The notes under the pieces: generated by a model | The model's database searches: none | What the model was told of the DNA's origin: nothing | The model's input: only the letters and a program-made list of their open reading frames with translations | Shown: one piece after another, positions 34,335 to 42,400 of the stretch | How positions within the stretch are numbered: position 1 is the first letter of the stretch | Layout: the number at the start of each line of letters is the position of its first letter | Assembly (NCBI RefSeq): GCF_946415235.1 | Contig: NZ_CAMKRR010000011.1 | Span: forward strand, 1 to 54,350 | Source: an uncultured Ruminococcus sp. | Lineage (GTDB): Bacteria > Bacillota > Clostridia > Oscillospirales > Ruminococcaceae | DNA length: 54,350 nucleotides | Reading direction: 5' to 3' | Program-made: the position numbers and the translations under genes

Positions 34335-34487
34335 ATGAGCAGAAATAAAAAGAAAATACCCGTTCCCGATCCCGAAAAGGAAGAGTATGAGTGCCCTGCC
34401 GCCTCATGGGGCGATATGACGGGGCTTGTACCCTATACTGCCGGAAACAGCGGCGAGAATAGCTCCTGCGGCGGGAAAAAAGAATAA
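34335..34487 (+). CDS. Small conserved-looking 50-residue protein
   Basis: A 50-residue polar protein. It starts with a basic MSRNKKKIPVPDPEKEE and continues with ECPAASWGDMTGLVPYTAG and a Cys/Gly-rich tail (SSCGGKKE). GGGAG lies 9 bases before the ATG at 34335. Small clostridial proteins with a 'CSA.DCTGLIP'-like centre exist and this may be a relative, though I am not certain. It stands alone between two terminator-like hairpins; no promoter of its own was obvious. The function is unknown. Confidence 0.68.
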   Translation: MSRNKKKIPVPDPEKEEYECPAASWGDMTGLVPYTAGNSGENSSCGGKKE

Positions 34488-34495
34488 GTTAAGTG

Positions 34496-34527
34496 AGAAG
34501 CTGCATGGAGAAGTCCGTGCAGCTTCT
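34496..34527 (+). terminator. Long hairpin after the 50-residue gene
   Basis: AGAAGCTGCATGGA (34496-34509) and TCCGTGCAGCTTCT (34514-34527) form a 14-bp stem with one G-T pair around GAAG. There is no T-tract, so it may be an RNA-stabilising end or weak terminator. Confidence 0.55.
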
Positions 34528-34608
34528 GCAATATGCACAAATAACCCCCGACCAAATTGACGAAAGTGCTGAATTTCAGAAAAAATACTTTATTTACTAC
34601 TTAAAGCA

Positions 34609-34650
34609 TGGTATAATAGTCATTGTTAATTTAATTCGTTAAAAAACGAA
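34609..34650 (+). promoter_or_regulatory. Promoter and palindromic operator candidate of the LacI-type gene
   Basis: Extended -10 TGGTATAAT (34609-34617), with only a poor -35. Downstream lies a perfect palindrome TTCGTT-AAAA-AACGAA (34635-34650), placed where a repressor would block transcription. A further hairpin (GCTTCGGA...TCCGAAAGC) follows in the leader. Confidence 0.65.
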
Positions 34651-34709
34651 AAAGAGGAAAATCGGCTTCGGAACAGGCGTCCGAAAGCTTAATAAAACAG
34701 GGGGAGCAT

Positions 34710-35765
34710 ATGAAAAACGGTGTAAAAATGCTCGATATTGCCAATAAGCTCGGTGTGAGTGTGGTAACAGTCTCAAATGCTCTTGCAGGACGTGACGGCG
34801 TAAGTGAACAGATGAGGAAAAAGATCTGCGAGACTGCCGAAAAAATGGGTTACAAGCCATCAAATACAAAGAGCGAGAAAAGAAGGATAACTCCGCCGAA
34901 AAACGGGAAAAATGTAGGCATACTCACCTCTGAGCGCTTCGTGGGCGCAAGAGGTACGTTCTACTGGGAGCTTACCGCAAGCATATCAAATCAGCTCTCA
35001 CAGATAAACGTCTGCACAGTATATGAGTGCGTGAACTCAGTAAACGAAAAGAACGGTATACTGCCGAATATGGTGACCGAGGGCAAGGTGGACGGCGTTA
35101 TTGTCATCGGTCAGGTGCACAGAAAGTACATAGAGTGCCTCAGCAGGCTGACTATACCGCTTATTTTCGTGGATTTCTACGACAACAGGTATAAGGTGGA
35201 CGCTGTTCTCTCGGATAACTTCAACGGGGGCTATATGTTGACGGATCACCTTGTGGAAAAGGGTCACAGACGTATCGGCTTCTTCGGTACGCTGAATGCT
35301 ACAAGCAGTATAAACGACCGCTATCTCGGCTATCTGAAATGCATAATGGAAAATGATTTTGAGTTCCGCAAAGAGTGGATAATCGGCGACAGGACAAAGC
35401 AGGGCGTACTTATCGACGATCTTCAATTCCCTGATGATATGCCCACAGCTTTTGTGTGCAACTGCGACGAAACGGCTTTCAGGGTAATATCGGCTCTCAA
35501 GACCAAGGGAATACGTGTTCCCGAGGATATAAGCGTTGTAGGATATGACAATTATACAGTGTCAAGTATATGCATTCCGACTATAACAACAGTTGAGGTC
35601 GATCTTACTAAAATGGCTGAGGTATCTGTTGGGATAATGGCAAAAAAGCTGGCTGATCCTACATATTCCGAGGGCAGACGCATCATCAGCGGAAGGCTCA
35701 TCGAGAAGGAAAGCGTTCTGGATATCAGCGGAAGCTATACAGAGGAGCGTTCCAATGCTTTGTAA
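34710..35765 (+). CDS. LacI/GalR-family transcriptional regulator
   Basis: A 351-residue regulator. The N-terminal LacI helix-turn-helix is MLDIANKLGVSVVTVSNALAGRDGVS with the hinge helix region TAEKMGYKPS; the periplasmic-binding-like effector domain follows (NVGILTSERFVGAR, DGVIVIGQVHRKYI, GYMLTDHLVEKGHRRIGFFGT, VPEDISVVGYDNYTVSS). The effector is probably a sugar, but this cannot be told from sequence. GGGGGAG precedes the ATG. A palindrome in its own leader suggests autoregulation. Its last 11 bases overlap the DUF5662 gene. No carbohydrate operon lies beside it, so targets must be elsewhere. Confidence 0.95.
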   Translation: MKNGVKMLDIANKLGVSVVTVSNALAGRDGVSEQMRKKICETAEKMGYKPSNTKSEKRRITPPKNGKNVGILTSERFVGARGTFYWELTASISNQLSQINVCTVYECVNSVNEKNGILPNMVTEGKVDGVIVIGQVHRKYIECLSRLTIPLIFVDFYDNRYKVDAVLSDNFNGGYMLTDHLVEKGHRRIGFFGTLNATSSINDRYLGYLKCIMENDFEFRKEWIIGDRTKQGVLIDDLQFPDDMPTAFVCNCDETAFRVISALKTKGIRVPEDISVVGYDNYTVSSICIPTITTVEVDLTKMAEVSVGIMAKKLADPTYSEGRRIISGRLIEKESVLDISGSYTEERSNAL

Positions 35766-36294
35766 TAATTTCATCGGACATCTTAAAACCGTTATTCAGC
35801 ACAGACATCAGGTCTTTATACACTGTGTGAAGGCAGGAATACCCGTGAGGGGGATGCTCCATGATCTGTCGAAGTTCTCGCCTGCGGAGTTCATCCCCGG
35901 AGTGCGCTATTTTCAGGGAAACCGCAGTCCCAACGAGCGTGAGCGCGAGGTGGACGGCTATTCAAAGGCGTGGATGCACCATAAGGGCAGAAACCGTCAC
36001 CACTTCGAGTACTGGACGGACTACAACATGGATACAAAGCAGCTCGAACCTGTGGAAATGCCCGATATATTCGTGTTCGAGATGTTCTGTGACCGCGTTG
36101 CGGCTTCAAAAATATACAACAAGGAAAAATATAACGATTCCATGCCGCTGGAGTACTACCTCCGCGGCAAGCACCGCCGTATAATCGAGAAAAAAACGGC
36201 ACACAAGCTGGAATTTCTGCTGACTATGCTGCGTGATAAGGGCGAGGACTACACCTTCCGCTATATCCGCAGACAGGTGAGAAGATCAAAGTAA
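35755..36294 (+). CDS. DUF5662 family protein
   Basis: A 179-residue soluble protein with the DUF5662 pattern: FIGHLKTVIQHRHQVFIHC, GMLHDLSKFSPAEF, GYSKAWMHHKGRNRHHFEYW and MPDIFVFEMFCDR. The many conserved His and Asp residues (HDLSKFSP, HHKGRNRHH) look like an HD-type metal-binding site and suggest hydrolase activity, which is an inference. It overlaps the LacI-type gene by 11 bases, so the two are co-translated and may be functionally linked. A terminator follows. Confidence 0.82.
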   Translation: MLCNNFIGHLKTVIQHRHQVFIHCVKAGIPVRGMLHDLSKFSPAEFIPGVRYFQGNRSPNEREREVDGYSKAWMHHKGRNRHHFEYWTDYNMDTKQLEPVEMPDIFVFEMFCDRVAASKIYNKEKYNDSMPLEYYLRGKHRRIIEKKTAHKLEFLLTMLRDKGEDYTFRYIRRQVRRSK

Positions 36295-36310
36295 TCGTTA
36301 CCGTTCGAGA

Positions 36311-36336
36311 GGCGCACTTTGTGCGCCTTGTTGTTT
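36311..36336 (+). terminator. Terminator after the DUF5662 gene
   Basis: GGCGCAC (36311-36317), TTT, GTGCGCC (36321-36327), followed by TTGTTGTTT. It lies in the gap before uvrC and may be partly read through. Confidence 0.75.
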
Positions 36337-36366
36337 GGAATGAAAATTGCGGAAAGGAGAACGCAA

Positions 36367-38190
36367 ATGAACCCAAGACTGCCGTATCTGCGCGAAAAAA
36401 CGTCAAAGCTGACTGCCTCGCCCGGAGTGTACATCATGCGTAAAAAGGACAGCTCTATCATTTATATCGGCAAAGCCAAGAACCTGCACAACCGTGTGAG
36501 CAGCTACTTCCGCGAAAATCCCGACCACACGCCGAAAGTCGCGGCAATGGTCGCAAATGTGCATGACTATGATTTTATCGTCACCGACAGCGAGTTTGAG
36601 GCTCTGCTGCTTGAATGCAGCCTTATCAAGCAGCATAAGCCCAAGTATAATATCCTCCTGAAAGACGATAAGGGATATCATTATATCCGTATTTCCGACG
36701 AGGAGTTCCCTCGTATCACCAACGAAAAAAACACGAAGCAGAGCGGTACCTACCTCGGTCCGTACACCAGCGGCTTTATAACAAAAGAAGCCGTAAACGA
36801 GGCGAACCGTGTGTTCATGCTGCCAACCTGCAAGAGGAGATTTCCTCAGGATTTCGGCAAGGGCAGACCTTGTCTGAATTACCATATAAAGCTGTGCATG
36901 GGCGTCTGCCGCGGAAAGATAAGCGCCGACGACTACAGGAGCGCTGTGGATCAGGCTGTGGAGTTTATTAAGAGCGGCAGTGCAGAGTCCGTGGAGCGTA
37001 TGCGCTCGGAAATGGAACGGGCGGCTGAGGAGCTTGACTTTGAAAAGGCGGCCATGCTCAGGGACCGCATCACAGCGGTAAAAAAGGCTTCCGAAAAGCA
37101 GAAGATAATCAACAGCGGAGTGGAGTCTGCTGACGTTATCGGCATCGCCGAATTTTATGACGGACTGTATATTTCTCTGCTCATGTATCGTGAGGACAGA
37201 CTGTACGACAAGGCAGTTTTTGAGTTCCCGATACCCGACAGGGACGAGGATATCCTCGGGCAGTTCATGCTGCAGTTTTATTATAAAAAGCCCGATATAC
37301 CGAGAAATATCATAGTTGACCATATCCCCGCGGACAGCGAGCTGCTGGTCGCCATGCTTGAGGAACAGGCAGGTCGGAAGGTGAAGCTCCATGTGCCGCA
37401 GAAAGGACGTCAGCTTGAGCTGCTCAGGCTTGCAAAAAATAACAGTGCGGAATATGCGGCGCTGAAGAATTCACGCACGGGAAAAGAGGTCATAGCCCTC
37501 GAACAGCTGGGACAAAGCCTCGGTCTGTCAAAGCCTCCGCGGTATATCGAAGCCTACGATATATCCAACCTTTCGTCGGAGTCCATGGTGGCGGGAATGG
37601 TGGTCTTTGAGGACGGCAGGCCGCTGAAAAAAGCCTACAAGCGCTTTACCGTGAAAGAGCAGGAGCTCCAGAACGACTACGGAAGTATGCGTGAGGTGCT
37701 GAAAAGACGGCTCATGCACATAGTTACGGGGGAGGGGGACGAGTACTTCACGAGGACTCCCGACCTTATACTCCTCGACGGCGGAAAAGGTCACGTAAAT
37801 GCCGTAGCACCGCTGCTTCGGGAGCTCGGACTCGATATACCCGTATTCGGAATGGTCAAGGACGACAAGCACCGCACCCGAGCCATTGCAACAGGGGGCA
37901 GGGAAATACAGATAAACAGCCTGAGAGCGGTATTCGACCTCGTTACGAGGATACAGGACGAGGTGCACAGATTTTCGGTGAGCTTCATGCACTCGCGGCA
38001 CAAGAAAAAGACCTACAGCTCGGAGCTGCTGAAAGTACGCGGCATAGGCGAAAAAAAGGCGGCGAAGCTGTTCATGAAGTACAAGACCATAGCCAACCTG
38101 AGAAACGCATCTCCCGAGGAGCTTGCGGCTGCTGCGGGAGTAAGCATTGAGACTGCAAAAGAGCTGTGGGATGTCATTCGTGAAATGTGA
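36367..38190 (+). CDS. uvrC: Excinuclease ABC subunit C
   Basis: UvrC makes the dual incisions in nucleotide excision repair with UvrAB. The 607-residue protein starts at 36367 (AAGGAG 8 bases upstream). Domains in order: GIY-YIG nuclease (SPGVYIMRKKDSSIIYIGKA, residues about 19-38), UVR/UvrB-interaction motif (EELDFEKAAMLRDRI, about 220-235), the RNase H-like endonuclease domain (EAYDISNLSSESMVAGMVVF; LILLDGGKGHVNA) and a C-terminal helix-hairpin-helix pair (KVRGIGEKKAAKLFMKY). Length and all motifs are normal. It stands alone, with a weak hairpin (38240-38261) behind it. Confidence 0.98.
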   Translation: MNPRLPYLREKTSKLTASPGVYIMRKKDSSIIYIGKAKNLHNRVSSYFRENPDHTPKVAAMVANVHDYDFIVTDSEFEALLLECSLIKQHKPKYNILLKDDKGYHYIRISDEEFPRITNEKNTKQSGTYLGPYTSGFITKEAVNEANRVFMLPTCKRRFPQDFGKGRPCLNYHIKLCMGVCRGKISADDYRSAVDQAVEFIKSGSAESVERMRSEMERAAEELDFEKAAMLRDRITAVKKASEKQKIINSGVESADVIGIAEFYDGLYISLLMYREDRLYDKAVFEFPIPDRDEDILGQFMLQFYYKKPDIPRNIIVDHIPADSELLVAMLEEQAGRKVKLHVPQKGRQLELLRLAKNNSAEYAALKNSRTGKEVIALEQLGQSLGLSKPPRYIEAYDISNLSSESMVAGMVVFEDGRPLKKAYKRFTVKEQELQNDYGSMREVLKRRLMHIVTGEGDEYFTRTPDLILLDGGKGHVNAVAPLLRELGLDIPVFGMVKDDKHRTRAIATGGREIQINSLRAVFDLVTRIQDEVHRFSVSFMHSRHKKKTYSSELLKVRGIGEKKAAKLFMKYKTIANLRNASPEELAAAAGVSIETAKELWDVIREM

Positions 38191-38427
38191 GCAAATAACA
38201 TAACACGGTTGAAAAGTCTATATTATAATAGTATACGGAGCGCCGTTTTTGAAAGCGGTGCAGGGCTATTGTTAAAAAAATGAACCTGTCCACAGAATTC
38301 GCTCCCTTTTTTGCCTTTAAGGATTACGTTTTTAGTGCAAGAACGTGCAAAATGCCTAAATATGAATAAAGCAAATTGCCGCAGTTCACAATTCTGTAAA
38401 AATAAGATAAAAAAAAGGTGTTTTATG

Positions 38428-38456
38428 TTGCATTTTGAAAGTGGGTGTGATATAAT
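38428..38456 (+). promoter_or_regulatory. Distal promoter of the pilus operon
   Basis: TTGCAT (38428-38433), 17 bp, TATAAT (38451-38456), with extended -10 TGA. It would give a leader of about 258 bases before pilC. Confidence 0.85.
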
Positions 38457-38632
38457 TATTGTGGAAGTTTAACAATGTTTGGTACGCGGGTGTTTGTACC
38501 TTATATTGTGCTGTCTTCGTGCTTTTTGTTTTGTACAATAATAGCCGTTTATTTAATGTGATATTACTGAGGGTATATAACTTAGTTAATATTGATAAAA
38601 AACGGCGGATTATTTATGTCAAAAAAGCGATT

Positions 38633-38659
38633 GAAAAGTAACACTTAAAATGTTATAAT
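38633..38659 (+). promoter_or_regulatory. Proximal promoter of the pilus operon
   Basis: Extended -10 TGTTATAAT (38651-38659) with TTGAAA (38633-38638) at a short 15-bp spacing. It would give a leader of about 55 bases. Confidence 0.6.
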
Positions 38660-38720
38660 TGTTATTATTAAGGCAGTGAGAAACGTTCATCACAAGTAAT
38701 AATTTTATGGAGGTGGTTTC

Positions 38721-39920
38721 ATGAGGAGTTTTTCTTACGTTGCTCAGGATGCAAGAGGCGCGCAGAAACGAGGAATCATTACTGCGGAATCTGAGCAGGA
38801 ATTCTTACAGAAAGCCAAGGAAAGAGGCCTTTATGTCAAGGATTATAGGGAAAGCGATTCAAGTGAAGCAAAATCGATCTACAAGTTTAAAACCAAGGAG
38901 CTGGCATTCAACTGCAGACAGCTTGCGGCGATGCTGACGTCAGGTCTTACTCTTGTAAAAGCTATCGATATTCTGACAAAAGAACAGGAGGGCGAAAAAG
39001 CACGAGCCATTTGGCAGGATGTGTACGAAAACGTTCAGAAGGGTGAATCCTTCTCCTCTACACTGGAAATGCACGCAGGTTCTTTCCCGCCGTTCCTGAT
39101 CTCAATGGTCGGCGCAGGCGAGAGCAGCGGTTCGCTGGATATCGTTATGCAGCGAATGTCAGATCACTATGCGAAGGAAAACAAACTCAAGAATACCATC
39201 AAGAGCGCCATGATCTATCCTATCATACTTCTGGTACTCTGCGTTGCGGTAACTATCCTTCTCTTTACTTTCATCATGCCGACGTTCATTGATATGTTTG
39301 AGAGCAAGGATGATATGCCGTTCCTTACAAAGTGCCTCGCTGCGATAAGTGACTTCCTCAAGACAAAATGGTATATCCTTATCGGTGTTGTCGCTGCATT
39401 GGTGGCAGGCTTCATCTATGCTATGAAGGTGCCGAAATTCAGGCTGAAATTTGACCGAATGCTTATTAAAGGACCCGGTTTCGGTCCCCTTATCACAAAG
39501 ATCTATACAGGTCGATTCTCACGTACACTTTCTTCACTGTACTCGAGCGGTCTTCCCATGGTCGAGTGCCTCGAAAGAGCATCTTCCATTCTCAACAACA
39601 GCTATGTTGATCAGAAGTTTGAAGAGGTAATCGACGAAGTTAAACAAGGTGAGCCGCTTTCGGCTGCTATCACACGTACAGAGATATTCGAGCCTATGTT
39701 CTGCTCGGTTATCTACGTTGGTGAGGAAGCCGGCGCTCTCGATTCTATCCTTGAAAAATCATCTGATTACTACGAAGAAGAATCAGACGCAGCAGTACAG
39801 CGTCTCGTTGATCTGATACAGCCGGTACTCATTATCTTTATGGGTGTTATCATCGGACTGGTAGTATGTGGTATCTATCCCGCACTTTACGGTTCGATCG
39901 GAACTATCGAAAACGAATAA
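38721..39920 (+). CDS. pilC: Type IV pilus platform protein PilC (T2SSF domain)
   Basis: The polytopic inner-membrane platform on which the assembly ATPases act. The 399-residue protein starts MRSFSYVAQDARGAQKRGII and contains two T2SSF domains: FNCRQLAAMLTSGLTLVKAI... and FSRTLSSLYSSGLPMVECLE. Three TM helices are seen (ILLVLCVAVTILLFTFIMPTF, YILIGVVAALVAGFIYAMK, LIIFMGVIIGLVVCGIYPAL). The GEESGS/GEEAGAL-type turns are conserved. The length is standard. It heads the pilus operon behind GGAGGTGG and is 18 bases from the PilM-PilN gene. Confidence 0.96.
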   Translation: MRSFSYVAQDARGAQKRGIITAESEQEFLQKAKERGLYVKDYRESDSSEAKSIYKFKTKELAFNCRQLAAMLTSGLTLVKAIDILTKEQEGEKARAIWQDVYENVQKGESFSSTLEMHAGSFPPFLISMVGAGESSGSLDIVMQRMSDHYAKENKLKNTIKSAMIYPIILLVLCVAVTILLFTFIMPTFIDMFESKDDMPFLTKCLAAISDFLKTKWYILIGVVAALVAGFIYAMKVPKFRLKFDRMLIKGPGFGPLITKIYTGRFSRTLSSLYSSGLPMVECLERASSILNNSYVDQKFEEVIDEVKQGEPLSAAITRTEIFEPMFCSVIYVGEEAGALDSILEKSSDYYEEESDAAVQRLVDLIQPVLIIFMGVIIGLVVCGIYPALYGSIGTIENE

Positions 39921-39938
39921 GAAAGGTGGAAAAGTTTA

Positions 39939-41525
39939 ATGCTTTCATTTGATATTACTGATAGAAATATACGAGTTGTTAAGGGCGTTGAGAGCAACGG
40001 AAAGATCAAGATCAGTTCCGCAGCTACCGTAAATGTTGAAGAGGGACTCATCGTCAACGGACACGTAAGAGATGTTCCAGCGGTCGCAACTCTCATCAAC
40101 AATCTGCTCAAGATGCACAGAATGCCTGATAAGGACGCGATCGTTTCAATCTCATCCAACCTTACGATATTCAAGGAAATGACAGTTTCCAAGAGCAACA
40201 GAGGTCAGGACCTCCAGAAAGTCGTAAAGCTCCAGATGCAGGCTGAGCTCAATCTTGACGATTCATACAGCGTATCCTACATCATCGTAGGTGATGCTGA
40301 CAGCAGCGAAGTAAGCGAGCCTTCATACAAGATCCTCGCTACAGCTTGTCCTTATGAGATCGTAAACAGCTACAGAGAGATGTTCAAGCTCCTCGGAATC
40401 ATCCTCAGATCTGTAATGATCGGATGCAACTGTATCACAAAGGTACTTCTTGCTGATACAAAGATCAGATCTAAGATGCCTCTCCTCGCTGTTCAGATCG
40501 ACAACAACTTCATCTCGCTCAACCTTTATGAGCAGGGACAGCTTTCATTCTCACGTTTTGCTTCTATTGATGCTGCCGACTACGGTTATTCAGACGACTA
40601 TGTATTCGAAGCTGTTAACGAGAACATCTTCCGTATGCTTCAGTTCCACAGAAGCCGCAACACAGGCGAAGCTATCGAAAACGTTATATTCTACGGAGAT
40701 ACTCATGAGTACGTAAGACTTACGGACGAACTTGAAAAACTCGACCTTAAGACAAGTCTTATCAACGTTCCTCCGCAGATCCACGGTCACGAAAATCTTG
40801 AATTCTCACTTTACGCCAACGCTATCGGCGCTATGTTCAAGAGAAACAGAGAGATCGAAAAGATCAACCTTCTCGAAACAGACTTCGGTACAGCTGTAAA
40901 GAACAAGATGAGAAACGACAATGCAGGTAATGTAGCACTTCTCGCTTCTCTCCTCGGTTCACTTGTTGTAGTCGGTGCAGTCTGGGGTGTATTCACACTC
41001 ATGAACAACAGCGTAAAGAGCGATATCGAGGAATGCAATGATTATATCGACAGTCCTCAGACAAAGGCAAAGCAGGCTCAGCGTACAAGACTTCTTTCAC
41101 TTAAGGATACTGTAAACGAGTATTATAACAAGATGAATAATGCCCGTGATGCATATCTTTCACAGCCTGTTCTTGTCGGCGGTACATATGATGAGATCGA
41201 AAAGGTCCTCAAGGAGACCTGCGAAAAGCAGAATATCGAGGACAAGAACATAATCAATCCGCAGTATTCCAATGGCGAGATCAAATTCTCCGTTACCTGC
41301 GATGCGAATAAGGATCTTAAGGCACAGACACTTCCTTCCGAGTTCATAGACGCACTTCTTGACGATGATATGTTTATGGCAGCTTCCTACGGCGGCTTCC
41401 AGTTGGCAACGGTTAAGGAAGAAGGACAGCAAGACAAGGACGTTATCAACTTCCAGGCAAGTGTACAGCTTGTTCCTAATGAAAGTGCATATCATCCTGA
41501 TTCAAGTTCAAAGGAGGACGAATAA
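39939..41525 (+). CDS. PilM-PilN fusion protein of the type IV pilus
   Basis: A 528-residue protein. Residues about 1-300 form a PilM-like actin-fold domain (MLSFDITDRNIRVVKG, VKLQMQAELNLDDSYSVSYI, LAVQIDNNFISLNLYEQGQL). Residues about 300-528 look like PilN. They begin with EKINLLETDF, equivalent to the INLLP peptide by which PilN binds PilM, then a TM helix (LLASLLGSLVVVGAVWGVF), a coiled coil and a ferredoxin-like periplasmic domain. In most pilus systems these are separate genes. The fusion would tie cytosolic and outer parts of the alignment complex permanently together. The gene starts 18 bases after pilC and ends 2 bases before the PilO gene. Confidence 0.88.
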   Translation: MLSFDITDRNIRVVKGVESNGKIKISSAATVNVEEGLIVNGHVRDVPAVATLINNLLKMHRMPDKDAIVSISSNLTIFKEMTVSKSNRGQDLQKVVKLQMQAELNLDDSYSVSYIIVGDADSSEVSEPSYKILATACPYEIVNSYREMFKLLGIILRSVMIGCNCITKVLLADTKIRSKMPLLAVQIDNNFISLNLYEQGQLSFSRFASIDAADYGYSDDYVFEAVNENIFRMLQFHRSRNTGEAIENVIFYGDTHEYVRLTDELEKLDLKTSLINVPPQIHGHENLEFSLYANAIGAMFKRNREIEKINLLETDFGTAVKNKMRNDNAGNVALLASLLGSLVVVGAVWGVFTLMNNSVKSDIEECNDYIDSPQTKAKQAQRTRLLSLKDTVNEYYNKMNNARDAYLSQPVLVGGTYDEIEKVLKETCEKQNIEDKNIINPQYSNGEIKFSVTCDANKDLKAQTLPSEFIDALLDDDMFMAASYGGFQLATVKEEGQQDKDVINFQASVQLVPNESAYHPDSSSKEDE

Positions 41526-41527
41526 TA

Positions 41528-42316
41528 ATGAAACTTACATACAGAGATAAGATAATCGCTGCTGTCATTCTGGCGATCGCTGTTCTTGCGCTGGGCTTCT
41601 TTGCACTTATAAGACCAGTTATAAATGACAAGAAAGCAAACGAGAAACAGCTTGCAAAGCTCGAAAAGCAGAAAGCTCAGATCGAAGCTGAAATAGCCGA
41701 GATCCCCGGACTTCAGAAAGACATACTCAGCACTCATGAAGCAACAGGCAAGCTCACGGAGATATTCGTTCCTGTTGATGAAATGAAGGACCCTGTAGTT
41801 CTTGACAAGTATATGAACAAGATCGCTGAAGAGAATAAGGTAAAACTTCAGTCAATTAAGGTCGCAAATGCAGCTGTAAGTGAAATAAAGTACTATTATT
41901 ACAGCTATGATGACAAGTACAAGGAAGCAAGACAGGGCGCTGACGTTAACGGTAACCTTCAGGCAACTGATGATGCTATCCATGCAGAGTCCATCAACCT
42001 TAAGGACAGACCTACTGCAAAGATACTCAAGACCGATTATGCTATAACAGCATACGGTACAAAGAAGAATATCTGGGATTACCTTGAAGCTGTAAAGCAG
42101 ATGGATAAGGCTGTAACAGTCAGCAAGGTATCTTTCGGAGATTACACATTCGGTAAGAATGATGCAAAGAAGGCAGGCGTTGAAATGCCTGATTTTGATG
42201 ACGGTGAAGAGCATAAGATACCTGCCGGCAATAGGGAGATATCAAATGCTGCAACAGCTCAGATCGTTGTTACACTCTATTCAGTATATGAAATGGATAA
42301 GCCCAACGTTGATTGA
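41528..42316 (+). CDS. pilO: PilO-like pilus alignment protein
   Basis: A 262-residue protein with one N-terminal TM helix (IIAAVILAIAVLALGFFALI), a coiled coil (ANEKQLAKLEKQKAQIEAEI) and a C-terminal ferredoxin-like region. This is the PilO/GspM-type build, the usual partner of PilN. The sequence has few universal motifs, so position and architecture carry the call. AAAGGAGG overlaps the end of the previous gene, and the gap is 2 bases, so translation is coupled. The unusual Tyr-rich segment EIKYYYYSYDDKYKEA in the outer domain is noteworthy. Confidence 0.85.
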   Translation: MKLTYRDKIIAAVILAIAVLALGFFALIRPVINDKKANEKQLAKLEKQKAQIEAEIAEIPGLQKDILSTHEATGKLTEIFVPVDEMKDPVVLDKYMNKIAEENKVKLQSIKVANAAVSEIKYYYYSYDDKYKEARQGADVNGNLQATDDAIHAESINLKDRPTAKILKTDYAITAYGTKKNIWDYLEAVKQMDKAVTVSKVSFGDYTFGKNDAKKAGVEMPDFDDGEEHKIPAGNREISNAATAQIVVTLYSVYEMDKPNVD

Positions 42317-42400
42317 TAATGTTGGATTTCCGCAATGGCAAAAGCACCTAATTTCAAACGCTGAGTTATTAAAAATATAACTTGAAAGGCGGTTAGGAAA

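Larger units (their letters stand above)
38191..38720. other. 530-bp control region upstream of the pilus operon
   Basis: There is no convincing gene here. It holds a weak GCGCCG/CGGTGC hairpin after uvrC (38240-38261), a possible promoter TTGAAA-N17-TATACG near 38210, and two pilus promoters described separately. A 60-codon frame at 38459-38641 has no ribosome site. The region is AT-rich and unusually long for this window. Confidence 0.6.

Noticed and set aside
36951..38003. Antisense frames over uvrC
   Set aside because: uvrC is intact in sense with all its domains; the opposing frames lack ribosome sites.
38459..38641. Open 60-codon frame upstream of pilC
   Set aside because: It begins with GTG without a ribosome site, lies between two promoters and has a composition typical of AT-rich non-coding DNA.
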